From assembly GCF_000988165.1 (NCBI RefSeq), contig NW_020169391.1:1-13269 (forward strand): 13,269 nt of DNA. The letters are read 5' to 3'. Within the stretch, counting starts at the first letter, position 1; every line of letters starts with the position of its first letter. The position numbers and the translations under genes were made by a program. Below are positions 1 through 8,235 of this stretch, piece after piece. The DNA is from Vairimorpha ceranae (lineage: Eukaryota > Microsporidia > Nosematidae). The notes beneath the pieces are model-generated. The model ran no database searches, was not told where the DNA came from, and worked only from the letters and a program-made list of their open reading frames with translations.

Positions 1-1082
1 ATTTAATGCATATACTTAAACAATATGTTGGAATAAGGATCAAAATTCAATTACTAAAGTAATATTTTATAAGAAATTTAAAAAGCGAAATTTTTTGATG
101 TTTTTTGAAAATGAGTACTTCTCTCTGAGGTACAGTTTTAATAAAAATAAATTACAAATAAATATTTTTTATTGTCCTTTATACTAATTCTTCTAAATTT
201 ATAAAAACAATTTTAATTGTTCTCGTTGGATAATCAAAGAAATTTAAATATATCAAGATGGACCCACTTAACATGTAAAATATCACAAAAATAAATAACA
301 TAGCAACATTAAATACATGTTTATTGAAATCAGCTATGTGTAGTATTCTTATTATATATCTAATATTTTTTAATAATTTATTCTTTAAAATATTTTATTT
401 TTTTTTAATTCCAATTTGAAAATAAACAAACAGGAAGAATTTAGAAAACTTCTTTATAGCAACACCAAAGAGAAAATATCTCATAATAAATTCCACACGA
501 TCAAAAGTGCTCTAAAAAATTACTTTAAGTTCGGTATCCTTTCTCAATGATAAGACACATAATATTATATACTGGCACTTAATTAACCACAAAAGTATAA
601 TATGGTCTACCTAGATATTTGTAAAAAAACAGTTGCTGCAAAAGGGTGTGTCATATGATAAAATCGAAGTGGTGGTAATTTTGTTTTGAGAAAAGGTGCA
701 AACGCTCGATCATAATGTCAGGAATCCAGATTATTTTAAAGGTTAATGAGATATTTTTTCTGGAGGGTATTGTTCTACAATAAATTTACTTTAAAATAAT
801 TTATTTCTCTTGTCGAGACTGATATCATGTCCTTATTGAGGAGATGTTTATTTATAGTAGTACTTTAATATCTGTCAAACGTCAAGATATTTGACAATAT
901 TGACATTAATTAAAGGGTATATCACAGTTAATGAACTCAAAATTTAGAAAAAAATAATGGAATTTTGGGAATAATTATTTACACAAAAGATTTATTCTTA
1001 AATGTGCAGATATTTCAGAGCTGTTATACAGGTAAATTAAACAAGTGTTTATGATGTTACAACTTTTGTGTTTGAAAGAGGT
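1..1082. other. Unassigned AT-rich DNA
   Basis: I read both strands and recognise no family here. The only stretch that looks faintly protein-like is about 38 codons on the plus strand near 434-547, containing EEFRKLLYSNTKEK, which ends in tandem stops. It has no motif that I can place. The region ends where the terminal repeat of element X1 begins. Confidence 0.5.
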
Positions 1083-1122
1083 GCTGGCACTACTTAACTA
1101 CAGCTTTAAAGGGGTAGAAAAA
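1083..1122. repeat. X1 left terminal repeat
   Basis: The segment starting gctggcactacttaactac matches the left end of X2 starting gctggcgcccctcaactac, with mostly transition differences. Here it lies at the 3' end of the minus-strand X1. In X2 it lies at the 5' end of a plus-strand copy, so it is a true inverted terminal repeat of the family. Confidence 0.75.
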
Positions 1123-1421
1123 AATATTAAAAAGTTTTATTCGAGCAGTACAATTTTTTTAAACGTCACGTCGAACGGCTGATCGTTTCTTTTCTTAATA
1201 ACTTTCTTCTAAATTTATATTTAAAAAAAGATTTCCATATTTACCTTTATTATGTCACGTTTAGTTCTTAAATAAGTTTTTATGTGACTTCATGGATTTT
1301 TAGTTTTATTGGTGTGTTAATCTAAATTATTAGTAAAGCCAACCTTGTGATTGACTATATGGTGATCACTCCCAAAATCATGCACAGTGGATCTATATCC
1401 CTTCCATCCATCCTTCTTATA

Positions 1422-1429
1422 GTGGTGCC
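1422..1429. repeat. Left copy of M1 target-site duplication
   Basis: GTGGTGCC here matches GTGGCGCC at 2579-2586 with one transition. Both copies fall at the same point of the interrupted X1 reading frame (EGATD/GTT). Eight base pairs is the usual duplication for Merlin/IS1595 elements. Next to it, cctggtt is repeated in tandem, which blurs the exact element end by about 7 bases. Confidence 0.75.
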
Positions 1430-1444
1430 TGGTTCCTGGTTAAA

Positions 1445-1512
1445 ACACCTAAAAAAACAATTTTTTTTAATTACACTTACTTTAAAATTTTTTAACCCTT
1501 ATTTTCAAAATG
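1445..1512 (+). repeat. M1 left terminal inverted repeat
   Basis: The core attacacttactttaaaa, followed by ttttttaacccttatttt, is found in reverse complement at 2505-2571 with a few mismatches. The repeat is about 67 bp and reaches the transposase start codon at 1510. Confidence 0.85.
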
Positions 1513-2380
1513 CTCCATACAGAAGAAGAGCTAAGAAATCTACTAAATGACTTTAAAGATTTTATTTTGCTGCAAAAACATACTAAATATAACGAAAATC
1601 TTTAGTTTTATAAAAATATAAAGGTTATTTGTTCTAATCATTTACAAAGGCACAGATATTCAGTTTTTTAAAAAACTTGTTTGCTAATAATAAAACCTCA
1701 TTGATTACATTTTTTAAAATATTTGATTTGTTTTATAACTTTATGTCCATAAAATTAATAACAATAGCGAGTTTTCACGAAATCGTGTTACCGACATTGT
1801 TTATAAATTTAATAAAAGCGAAATTTTAAAATTTAACCTGAAGTCTTTCAAATTGGGAGGAAATGGAAACATAATTGAAATAGACGAAAGCAAATTCGGA
1901 AGAAGAAAGTATAATAAAGGACACCATGTTGATGGAGTATGGGTGTTTGGTGGAGTTAAACGAAATACGCGTAAAATTTTTTCTATGCCAGTTAAAAATA
2001 GAAATAAGAACATTTTGGAAAAAATATTAAGAAGACAAGTTAAACCATATAGTATAATATACTCGGACTGCTGGAAAGCTTATAGTTCAATAAGCAGTAT
2101 TTTTTATACACATAGGTCAGCTAACCACTCCAAGGAATTTATAAATAAGTTAGCTAATGCCCACATCAACACTATAGAAGGCACATGGAATGCTATATAA
2201 AGAAATATTCATTTTATAAATAGGACAAAGGAACTAGTTAATGTATATTTATTACGCTTTATGTTGTGCCGAAACAATGAGAAAACGGCTCTAAAAGATT
2301 TAATTATTAATCCCTTAGCTAATAAATGTTATAAAATAAATTTTTATTGGTATGTAAAAAAAATTTTTGTTTTTAAATAA
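1510..2380 (+). pseudogene. M1 Merlin transposase pseudogene
   Basis: This is a DDE transposase of the Merlin/IS1595 family, which cuts and pastes its element. The start is taken at the ATG at 1510, just after an AACCC block inside the terminal repeat; it reads MLHTEEELRNLLNDFKDF and stops near 1605. About 130 bases of the N-terminal domain are unreadable. From about 1745 one frame is open to 2197. It holds GGNGNIIEIDESKFGRRKYN (first Asp, 1883), VDGVWVFGG, IIYSDCWKAY (second Asp, 2066), ANHSKEF, and NTIEGTWNAI (Glu, 2177). A TAA at 2198-2200 (AAA in relatives) precedes a further open C-terminal part, ending RNNEKTALKDLIINPL to 2380. The DDE triad is intact, but the N-terminal damage and the stop make function unlikely. 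Confidence 0.85.
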
Positions 2381-2504
2381 ATGTAATCCTAAATCCATAG
2401 AAAATTATAATATTAATAAAATTTATAAACTAAATATAGTAAAAACTGATTTAAAAATACTCCCAAAATTGTTTTAATAAATTTTTCTTCTTTTTTTTGT
2501 TTGG

Positions 2505-2571
2505 CATTTGAAAATAAGGGATAAAAAATTTTAAAGTGGGTGTAATTAAAAAAAATGTTTCTTTTAAGCGC
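2505..2571 (-). repeat. M1 right terminal inverted repeat
   Basis: Reverse complement of the left repeat at 1445-1512: catttgaaaataaggg, then taaaaaattttaaagtg, then ggtgtaatt and an A-run. Reading inward from the right end, it also contains the T-run and CCC block, so either end could place a start motif next to neighbouring DNA. Confidence 0.85.
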
Positions 2572-2578
2572 AATATCC

Positions 2579-2586
2579 GTGGCGCC
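2579..2586. repeat. Right copy of M1 target-site duplication
   Basis: GTGGCGCC pairs with GTGGTGCC at 1422-1429. On the minus strand it is part of the X1 codons for VVEGAT. Confidence 0.75.
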
Positions 2587-3135
2587 TTCAACAACATAAT
2601 TTTAAAAAAGTTCGTTTAAGCATCGTAGGTGCGGTCCTATCTGGAACAATTTTCAAAAAAATATCTCTGGTCATTTCATCTATACCTCCTAAAAGCACTG
2701 TAGTCGTTGAAAGTTCATCATGTATAGATTTTGAGTATAATATTGTCTATCCCTGCCTATTACAATTTCACTTACTTGTATACACCCTGACCTTACTATT
2801 TTACTAAAGTAGTTGTCTATTTCGTTTTTTATTTTTTTTAAAATTTCATCTTTATAAGAAATATATGTTGGTTCAGAGATCTTGCAAGTAACACACGCCA
2901 TGCTATTACTCATACCCATAACCCAATAGTATATTATTCTTAACTAAATGGAAACAGGTGGGGAAACTTTTGCAGGCTTGTTTCTGTTTTAATGCTCTGC
3001 TTCTTGTAGCAGCCATTTGCACAGTAAAAACAAATTCCTTCTTTGATACGGGTACTTTTCACCTGCTTCATATAGACACTGCCATGACTCAATTCATGAC
3101 AAGGATCTTTAGTAAAAAGATTTTATTAATTTTCC

Positions 3136-3778
3136 CTCCAAAACTTGATATTAATTATTTAAAAAATATTTAATTTTAGGATATGAATTTTGAAAAGAAA
3201 CCAGAATACAATTAATACGATAAAAGAAGATTTATTAAAAACAAAATATTTAACAAGAGCCCAATAGAGCTTTATCTAAAACAACAAGACACATCTCAAA
3301 AAACATCCCACCTTGTTTATGTCTAATTATCTTTGAGTGTCACAACGTGTATCCTTGCAAATCAAATTAGCTGGTGTAATCAACCACTAAACAAAACTGT
3401 TGGTTATTTGCATTATAATCTAAGGTGTAATACCACCAATTTGTTTTTTTAAATTTTGTTTTATTGTAAGTAGGATTTATGGTGACATCATGGACCAATT
3501 AAGAGGTTTGATCTGTCTAGGTTTAACATTTAGATAGTTGTCTTGATATGAAACAATCAAGCACAAATCTCCATATATACGAATTTGTAATCAACAGACA
3601 TGTTTAAAGAAAATAATTTCAAAATGTTTTTTTTTCAAAAATTCATGCCATCTAAAATTTTTACGAAAAATAAATTAAAATTTAAAATGTTAAAAACCAT
3701 ATAAATTTGCTAACAGATGTTAAATAAGGTATAAAATATATATTTTCTGATAAATTATATGCAATTATATTCTAGACT
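3136..3778. other. Unassigned intergenic DNA
   Basis: The stretch lies between the faded 5' end of X1 and the MULE target duplication. No frame on either strand gives a recognisable motif. The octamer ggtgtaat occurs twice (near 3374 and 3424), but the flanks do not extend into a repeat. The expected X1 right terminal repeat was looked for here and not found. Confidence 0.5.
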
Positions 3779-3787
3779 GCACTATGG
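3779..3787. repeat. Left target-site duplication of MULE-1
   Basis: GCACTATGG here matches GCACTATGA at 5304-5312, 8 of 9 bases, in direct orientation outside the terminal inverted repeats. The match can be stretched to 11 bases with one mismatch. Mutator-like elements typically make 8-11 bp duplications. Confidence 0.75.
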
Positions 3788-3825
3788 CGTGGCGTCCCAA
3801 AACCACTACTTTTTAAAATAATTTT
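3788..3825 (+). repeat. MULE-1 left terminal inverted repeat
   Basis: caaaaccactacttttta begins a 28-bp perfect match to the reverse complement of 5266-5293. The outer ten bases differ from the other end mostly by C/T and G/A changes. Confidence 0.88.
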
Positions 3826-3835
3826 TAACCCATAT

Positions 3836-5230
3836 ATGAGAGAACTTTTTTGGATTATTAGCCAGAAAGATACATCCGTTCAAGTAGTTGATTTTTTTAT
3901 TTATAGTTTTAATAGAAAAGGACCTAATGGCAACGACTATTGGGGTTTCAAAGTCAGGATGCGGCGCCTCGATTGTAACAATGGAGTCCTCTCTTGTTCA
4001 AAAAGCTGGAACTCATATGCACAGTAATAATCTTACAACAATCATTAAGTTCCAAATGAGGGTTTTTTTTAAGTCAAAACTTTTGGAGAATCCGTTTATT
4101 TCTGCAAATAAATTATATGATGCAGCATTGATTTTTATGAATAGTTTTTATTCATATGATGAATTTATTCTGGGATTTGCACCTTCCTATTTTTCACTTA
4201 AAACCAGTTTATATAGATGGAAAGCAAAAATTTTGCCAAATGGCGACCTTTTAGCAATACGGAATTTTAATTTTAACGAGTTTATTTTACCAAACGGGCA
4301 TAATACTCTAATTTTTAAAGAACTAGAAATACATAAAATAATAATTATGGGCGATCTAGATTTTATTGACCGGTTTGCTACTGCAAGAAACTAGAAATTA
4401 GTTTTAGGCGGAACTTTTAAGTCTTCATCGAATAGTTTTTTTCAGCTTTATATAATTCATAGTGATTTTAATGGACAAAGCTTTCCACTGGTTTACATTT
4501 TTTTATCTAGTAAAACAGGGGAAATATATGTTAAAGCTTTTGCAAATTAAAAAAAATCAGTTACATCGTTTTGGAATAATCTTTAATCCTGATAAAATTC
4601 AAGTTGACTTTGAGATAGCGACGTTTAGTGCTATAAGAATTGTCTTTTCCGATGCAAGTATATCTGGATGCTATTTTCATTTTGGACAGGCAATATGGAG
4701 AAAAATTCAAAAACTCGGGCTTGTAACATTGTATAATAATGATATTTTATTTCGAAATTTTGTTGAAATGCTTTCAGGCATTGCTTTAGTATCTGTAAAC
4801 GATATTGATTCTGCTTGGGATATAATTAAAAATTATTATAACGTAGAAAATGGATTGGTAGATCGTTTAATCAAGTATACTGAAGATAACTGGTTAAATA
4901 ATAATAGTTCTTTGTATAGAAGAGAAATACGGTCTCATTATGGAACGCTTAAAAGACGAACTAATAATTCCGCGAAGGTTTTCATAGTAAAATTAATAAA
5001 TTGATTAATAAAAATAACGCCGGTTTCCTAGAAGTATTGCACTATTTAAAAGAATGCTTAATACTGTCTAATATTGAACTCAAAAGATTGATTGATGGCG
5101 GAAAAATAAGCCAAGAAAAAGAGTATATATAGAACAAGACAGTAAAATTTATAGGCTTTGGAATTCTAATAATAATAATTTAATAAATTTAGAAGAGTTA
5201 TTGGTAGGTTTAGGAAGTTTGATTAATTAA
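3836..5230 (+). pseudogene. MULE-1 transposase pseudogene (FLYWCH + MULE domain)
   Basis: The start is the ATG at 3836, four bases after AACCC. The N-terminal part (RKGPNGNDYWGFKV, then after a frameshift near 3955 CGASIVTMESS and THMHSNN) resembles a FLYWCH zinc finger ending in HxH. The next frame is open to a TAG at 4392 and continues with LGGTFKSSS, where the MULE DGTF motif has Gly for the first catalytic Asp (4407). Then come HSDFNGQSFPLVYIF, a shift near 4545, and KIQVDFEIATF (second Asp motif, DFE). The MULE hallmark GCYFHFGQAIWRKIQKLGL follows at about 4670. Another shift near 4973 leads to EGFHSKINKLI and a further one near 5126 to the TAA at 5228. About 465 codons were present. It is inactive: one catalytic residue is lost and at least four frame breaks are seen. 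Confidence 0.88.
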
Positions 5231-5265
5231 ATATTTGATTTTATTTTTGTGTTTTTTAGGAGTTT

Positions 5266-5303
5266 AAAATTATTTTAAAAAGTAGTGGTTTTGAAACATA
5301 ACC
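5266..5303 (-). repeat. MULE-1 right terminal inverted repeat
   Basis: Inverted copy of 3788-3825. The inner 28 bases are identical and the outer bases are transition-diverged. Confidence 0.88.
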
Positions 5304-5312
5304 GCACTATGA
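5304..5312. repeat. Right target-site duplication of MULE-1
   Basis: GCACTATGA pairs with GCACTATGG at 3779-3787. Confidence 0.75.
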
Positions 5313-5427
5313 CGCATAGATTATTTTTAGAAATCATAAATTTTACTTTATTTTATTTTAAAACGAATGTAAAAATCTATATCATTTTTATTAAAAATTT
5401 TGAAAAAGTATATAAATTTTTAAATAT

Positions 5428-5440
5428 AACCCATAAAATG
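5428..5440 (+). promoter_or_regulatory. Microsporidian-type CCC start context
   Basis: AACCCATAAAATG places CCC six bases before the ATG at 5438. A CCC-like block just upstream of the start codon is a known microsporidian signal. Here it selects the start of a pseudogene that is not a recognisable transposase. Confidence 0.6.
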
Positions 5441-6594
5441 TTTAAATTCTTCTGTTTTTTTACAAGCATATATACCTCTACAAATAGTGATTTGAATAGT
5501 ACTACAGAATATACCATAAGTAATATGAACGGATTTAATTCAAAAAGAAAAATCAAATTTTAGATAGCAACAATAACACAAAGCAATTTTTGGAAAAAGA
5601 AAGCTTTGAGCTAGGAGAGATAATTGAAAATACTTTAGATTTAGAAGAAATATTACAGTCTAAAAACACATCAAGTTCTGCTTCACATGGTCCCGTTTTC
5701 AATACAATGAATTCTCAGTGCTTAAAAATTATTAATAACTAAGTTCTTGACAATCCGGTTCAGAAAAAACTTAAATTAGACGATAATAGTAAATGTTTGT
5801 CTTCTAAAACTGAAAGACAGTCGAAAAAAAAATTTAAACTAGGCAAAGTATGAGTGATTGTAATGCATATTCAACCGTTTTGAATCCCTAAAACAATATG
5901 ATACAGAATTAAACTCAGATGAGGCGATAAATGATCAAAATGAAAATCTAAATGAGAATGGAAAATATAAAGAGATTAAATCATATAAAGATAAAAAAGA
6001 CATACTGAATAGGTATTATGATGTTTACGTTAAAAAATTAATATATATATGATATCTAGAAAAAATTTAAATTGGAATTCTGTATTACAGATTGAAATAA
6101 AACAATTTAATAATCAACAGCCGACAAATTTGGATATATTCATGTATTTTTGTAAATATGTTCTAGTTAATTTTAAATCTGCATTTGACAAAATTAAAAA
6201 TGAGCAACTTTCAATTTCAGAAGAAATCTACTAATTTGGAAGAAAAGAAAAAAAAGTTACGCCTGAATTATTAAAATTTAAAGAACGCTTTTATTCAAGA
6301 AAAAAAACTTTAAATCCAAGTATTGAGCGTCACATAAAAAGAATAGAGGAAGATTTTTTTTTTAAGAATTCTTTATGTGAGTCTATAAAAGAATTAATAA
6401 TAGAATGCAATATGTTTATAAAAGAAGTGGTAAAGTATATTTTGTTTTCTAATTTAACTGCTAACCTTAATAAGAGAAATTTAAAATTTATTTATACTGA
6501 ATGTCTGAAAATCTCACAAAGATTTACAAATATTTCACAAAATCTACAATTAGAATCTATTATTGTAATTATAAAAATGCTGATTGAAAGGTAA
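5438..6594 (+). pseudogene. Decayed hypothetical protein gene, possible signal peptide
   Basis: About 385 codons can be followed through three frame changes, and I do not recognise the family. The ATG at 5438 gives MFKFFCFFTSIYTST, a short basic start plus a hydrophobic stretch that could be a signal peptide. A Ser/Thr/Asn-rich part follows to 5563. After a shift, LDSNNNTKQFLEKES runs to a TAA at 5740 and on through VLDNPVQKKLKLDD to a TGA at 5850. A shifted frame from 5879 reads FESLKQYDTELNSDEA. From about 6049 one frame runs to the TAA at 6592 with one internal TAA (6232). Its helical, lysine-rich C-terminal half includes SIERHIKRIEEDFFFK and ESIKELIIECNMFIKEV. Nothing resembles a transposase. 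A lineage-specific secreted or structural protein is possible but unproven. Confidence 0.6.
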
Positions 6595-6682
6595 GAGAAC
6601 TTTCGGGTGTTTATAATTAAGCTAAATCGTCATTTATCAATGTTTTTTAATACTGCAAGACATTTATCTACAGACAAAATTT

Positions 6683-6704
6683 GGATCAGGTCCATTAGAC
6701 GCCC
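6683..6704 (+). repeat. M2 left terminal inverted repeat
   Basis: Exact 22-base reverse complement of 7660-7681. It shares the outer motif GGATCAGGTCC with the end of M7 (GATCAGGTCC at 12075) and, loosely, GGATCRGTG with M4. Confidence 0.92.
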
Positions 6705-6724
6705 CGCCGGGGCGTCTAATGGAC
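6690..6724. repeat. Perfect 17-bp palindrome at M2 transposase-proximal end
   Basis: gtccattagacgccccg, one C, then its exact reverse complement ending in taatggac. The inner part of the left terminal repeat is thus immediately followed by its own inverted copy, giving a strong GC-rich hairpin in AT-rich DNA. The right end of M2 has a single repeat copy only. Confidence 0.95.
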
Positions 6725-6754
6725 TTGTTATTTTTTTATTTTTTTAATCCTTAA

Positions 6755-7641
6755 ATGAATCGAAATATAAGGAATGAAATTGCTTTGATGAGCAATTACG
6801 AAATCATAATTATGTTATTTAGATATAACATATTAAAAAACCAGCAACTTTGCATTTATTGCAATATAAACATTGCCTTCAAGATTAGTAAACGGCATAT
6901 AGATGAACTTGTGTGGTGATACATACAATATGCATATATCAAGTGTCAAACAACTCTGTTTATGAGGTATGGTTCAATTCTTTTATCATTTAGAATTAAT
7001 CTTAAAACAACTCTGAAGTCCATCTATTATTTTTCATTGGGTTTTGGGTTTACATCTATTATAAAGCTAGCCCAGATTAAAAAAAGGGCCGTTATTAGCA
7101 TTAAAAAAATTATACTCTCAAAGATTAAACAATATTTTGTGGATAATCCTATTAAACTTGGCGGCCCCAACATTATCGTACAAGTCGACATGATGAAATT
7201 AAATTTTAATGTAAAAAATCATCGTGGTCGACATATACCTGCGTGCTGAGCTTTAGTAATTGTTGATGCTTCATTTGTTCCAGTTTTGGGTTATTCTGTT
7301 ATTGTTGAAAATCGTTCTGCAGAAGTATTACTATCTATAATAAATTTGATTGTAATTCCTGGTAGTATTATAGTAACAGATGATTAGAAATCTTATTCAT
7401 CACCAAACAAATCAAATCTATACCAGCATCAAACAGTTTGTCACAAATATTGCTTTGTTGATCGTAATACTGGCACACATACTCAAAGTGTAGAGTCTTA
7501 TAACAATAAACTAAAATTGGCAATTAAAAAAACGAAGGGTTTAAATTTAGAACAAAGAAAGTATTTCTACAAGAGTTCTTGTATAGGGAGCGCCACTCGG
7601 ATGATAAATTTACATCCATAATTAAATTATTTGGGTTTTAA
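6755..7641 (+). pseudogene. M2 Merlin transposase pseudogene
   Basis: The ATG at 6755 follows a T-run and TCC (CCC in the other elements). One frame then runs almost to the end. The zinc ribbon reads LCIYCN, DELVW, then CQTTLFMRYGSIL. The core reads NPIKLGGPNIIVQVDMMK (first Asp, 7187), ALVIVDASFVPVLGYSVIVE, GSIIVTDD (second Asp, 7379), and GTHTQSVESYNNKL (Glu, 7493). All three catalytic acids remain. In-frame stops are TGA 6917 (after VW), TGA 7247 (before ALVIVD, a conserved Trp) and TAG 7385 (after TDD, a conserved Trp). One base is lost near 7555; beyond it the shifted frame gives VFLQEFLYRERHSDD and ends at TAA 7639. About 295 codons. Inactive. Confidence 0.9.
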
Positions 7642-7659
7642 TTTTTTTTTCTTTTTACC

Positions 7660-7681
7660 GGGCGTCTAATGGACCTGATCC
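7660..7681 (-). repeat. M2 right terminal inverted repeat
   Basis: gggcgtctaatggacctg, then atcc; exact inverted copy of 6683-6704. Confidence 0.92.
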
Positions 7682-7744
7682 GAAATTTTTTAAGCCCTCC
7701 CCTTGAGGGTGTTTGATTTTTTTTAACCCCTAATTTTTATGAAT

Positions 7745-7795
7745 ACAATGAAGAGAAAAAAATTGAATTATTTTCTGACTTTTTCTCTTCATTGT
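7745..7795. repeat. 16-bp inverted repeat with 19-nt loop
   Basis: acaatgaagagaaaaa (7745-7760) is the exact reverse complement of 7780-7795. It lies inside the 3' region of M3, next to the T-run/AACCCC block. It may be part of the M3 end structure; no factor-independent terminator is implied in a eukaryote. Confidence 0.9.
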
Positions 7796-7921
7796 GTTGA
7801 TGAAAACAAATTTAACGAGGTTTTTGAAAATAAAAAATTTTATTTAAATATTTAATAATGGTCTAATAAAAATTTCAAATCTTTTTTCACCAAATAGTCT
7901 TGAAAACATAAAGATTTTAAA

Positions 7922-8100
7922 TTAAGATTTGATTAATGTATAATTTCTTTTTCTCAAAGAAATTTTCCTCTTTATAGGTCACCAACTTCCTTCAATAGTA
8001 TTCGTGTGAATGCGGTCTCTGGATCTTTAAAGTTTTTACTATGATTAACTGTATAATGTTTGTATCCAAGAGATGTAAAGCCAATATACCCTTCAATAAA
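7922..8100 (-). pseudogene. M3 Merlin transposase, C-terminal fragment
   Basis: Reading leftward from 8100: EGYIGFTSLGYKHYTVNHSK, then NFKDPET. After a one-base shift comes IHTNTIEGSW with the third catalytic Glu (7991-7993). A TGA (7979-7981) follows, then PIKRKISLRKRNY and a TAA at 7922. These are the Merlin motifs between the second Asp and the C terminus. The fragment begins just downstream of where the SDEW motif would be, exactly at the X2 end. The TGA after GSW is probably CGA or GGA in an intact relative. Confidence 0.8.
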
Positions 8101-8106
8101 GCTGGC

Positions 8107-8193
8107 GCCCCTCAACTACGGCTTCAAAGTGGTTAAAAAAATAAAAAAATAGAATTCTGTATTATAGTTATACTTTTTGAAGCTGTATTTAAG
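8107..8193. repeat. Imperfect palindrome at X2 left end
   Basis: ctcaactacggcttcaaag (8111-8129) pairs with the reverse complement of 8173-8193 (cttaaatacagcttcaaa) with few mismatches. The terminal repeat is therefore followed by a decayed inverted copy about 45 bases inward, just before the T-run, ACCCC and ATG. Confidence 0.7.
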
Positions 8194-8220
8194 CAAAGCG
8201 ATTTTGTTTTTTTTTATTTT

Positions 8221-8235
8221 TTTTACCCCTCTATG
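8221..8235 (+). promoter_or_regulatory. T-run / CCC / ATG start block of X2
   Basis: A run of T, then ACCCCTCTATG, with the ATG at 8233. Equivalent blocks lie at 1492-1512 (M1), 3827-3838 (MULE-1), 6746-6757 (M2, TCC), 10013-10004 minus (M4), 11623-11645 (MULE-2), 12149-12159 (M7) and 12613-12626 (X3, ATT for ATG). The CCC-before-ATG arrangement is the microsporidian start context. Confidence 0.6.

Larger units (their letters stand above)
1430..2578 (+). mobile_element. M1: Merlin transposon inserted in X1
   Basis: This element of about 1.15 kb has long terminal inverted repeats (1445-1512 and 2505-2571). It is flanked by an 8-bp target duplication and by two halves of the X1 transposase. 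It carries one transposase pseudogene in plus orientation. Both terminal repeats include the T-run plus AACCC/TCCC block that precedes the transposase ATG. Because X1 is broken by it, M1 inserted later than X1. Its less damaged catalytic core agrees with that order. Confidence 0.85.
1083..3135 (-). mobile_element. X1: ISXO2/IS1595-like DDE transposon, split by M1
   Basis: This is a minus-strand element whose body reappears at X2 (8101-9024) in clearly homologous DNA. Its left (3') end at 1083-1122 matches the X2 left (5') end at 8101-8140 in about 33 of 40 bases (gctggc, then ctacRgcttYaaag), as expected for terminal inverted repeats of one family. Homology to X2 runs leftward from about 3135 to 2587, is interrupted by M1, and resumes from 1421 down to about 1215. 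No right-hand terminal repeat was found, so the 5' end is lost or too diverged to see. The 3135 boundary is where similarity fades and is approximate. Confidence 0.8.
1141..3135 (-). pseudogene. X1 transposase pseudogene (ISXO2-like, two halves)
   Basis: This is a decayed DDE transposase. Reading leftward it has an N-terminal zinc-ribbon remnant (KEGICFYCANGCYKKQS, about 3070-3020). Next comes CVTCKISEPTYISYKDE (about 2899-2850) and the core GGIDEMTRDIFLKIVPDR (about 2690-2635). After M1 the frame recovers MDG (second catalytic Asp region, about 1407), then HTNKTKNP and KKRNDQPFDVTFKKIV near the C terminus. The first catalytic motif, IQIDET in X2, reads IQVSEI here, so the first Asp is lost. 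The third motif (NIEN) has Lys in place of Glu, and the following Trp codon is TGA. Several frameshifts are present. It is not functional; the family call rests on the shared motifs with X2 and X3. Confidence 0.8.
3788..5303 (+). mobile_element. MULE-1: Mutator-like element, full length
   Basis: This element of about 1.5 kb has a 28-bp perfect inverted repeat (3798-3825 and 5266-5293). Counting transition-diverged outer bases, the terminal repeat reaches about 38 bp. A 9-bp target duplication flanks it. It contains one transposase pseudogene. The insertion sits about 135 bp upstream of the start of a decayed non-transposon gene (5438). Confidence 0.88.
6683..7681 (+). mobile_element. M2: Merlin transposon, full length
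   Basis: This 999-bp element has 22-bp perfect terminal inverted repeats starting ggatcaggtccattaga at both ends. The flanks caaaattt (6675-6682) and gaaatttt (7682-7689) agree at 6 of 8 positions and may be a worn 8-bp target duplication. Inside are a 17-bp-arm palindrome at the left end and one transposase pseudogene in plus orientation, reading to 7641. Confidence 0.9.
7690..8100 (-). mobile_element. M3: Merlin 3' fragment, cut by X2
   Basis: A minus-strand Merlin remnant starts abruptly at the X2 left end and runs to about 7690. There the sequence taagccctccccttgaggg, followed by a T-run and AACCCC, looks like a terminal repeat of the same design as the other elements. The 5' half is missing here. 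Confidence 0.65.

Noticed and set aside
1347..1550. 67-codon plus-strand open frame across the M1 left end
   Set aside because: It runs from antisense X1 into the M1 terminal repeat, so it is a junction artefact.
1801..2013. Minus-strand open frame opposite the M1 catalytic core
   Set aside because: Antisense shadow of the Merlin DDE domain.
2958..3173. Plus-strand open frame opposite the X1 N terminus
   Set aside because: The minus strand here is homologous to the X2 zinc ribbon; the plus-strand frame also recurs antisense in X2 (8292-8510).
6917..7387. In-frame TGA and TAG at Trp positions as evidence of an altered genetic code
   Set aside because: Both TGA and TAG appear at Trp sites, normal TGG codons remain elsewhere in the same genes, and frameshifts accompany them. 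Decay is the simpler reading.
7660..7681. CRISPR-like or tandem array from the repeated GC-rich 22-mer
   Set aside because: Copies are inverted, lie at the ends of M2 and flank a transposase; they are terminal repeats.
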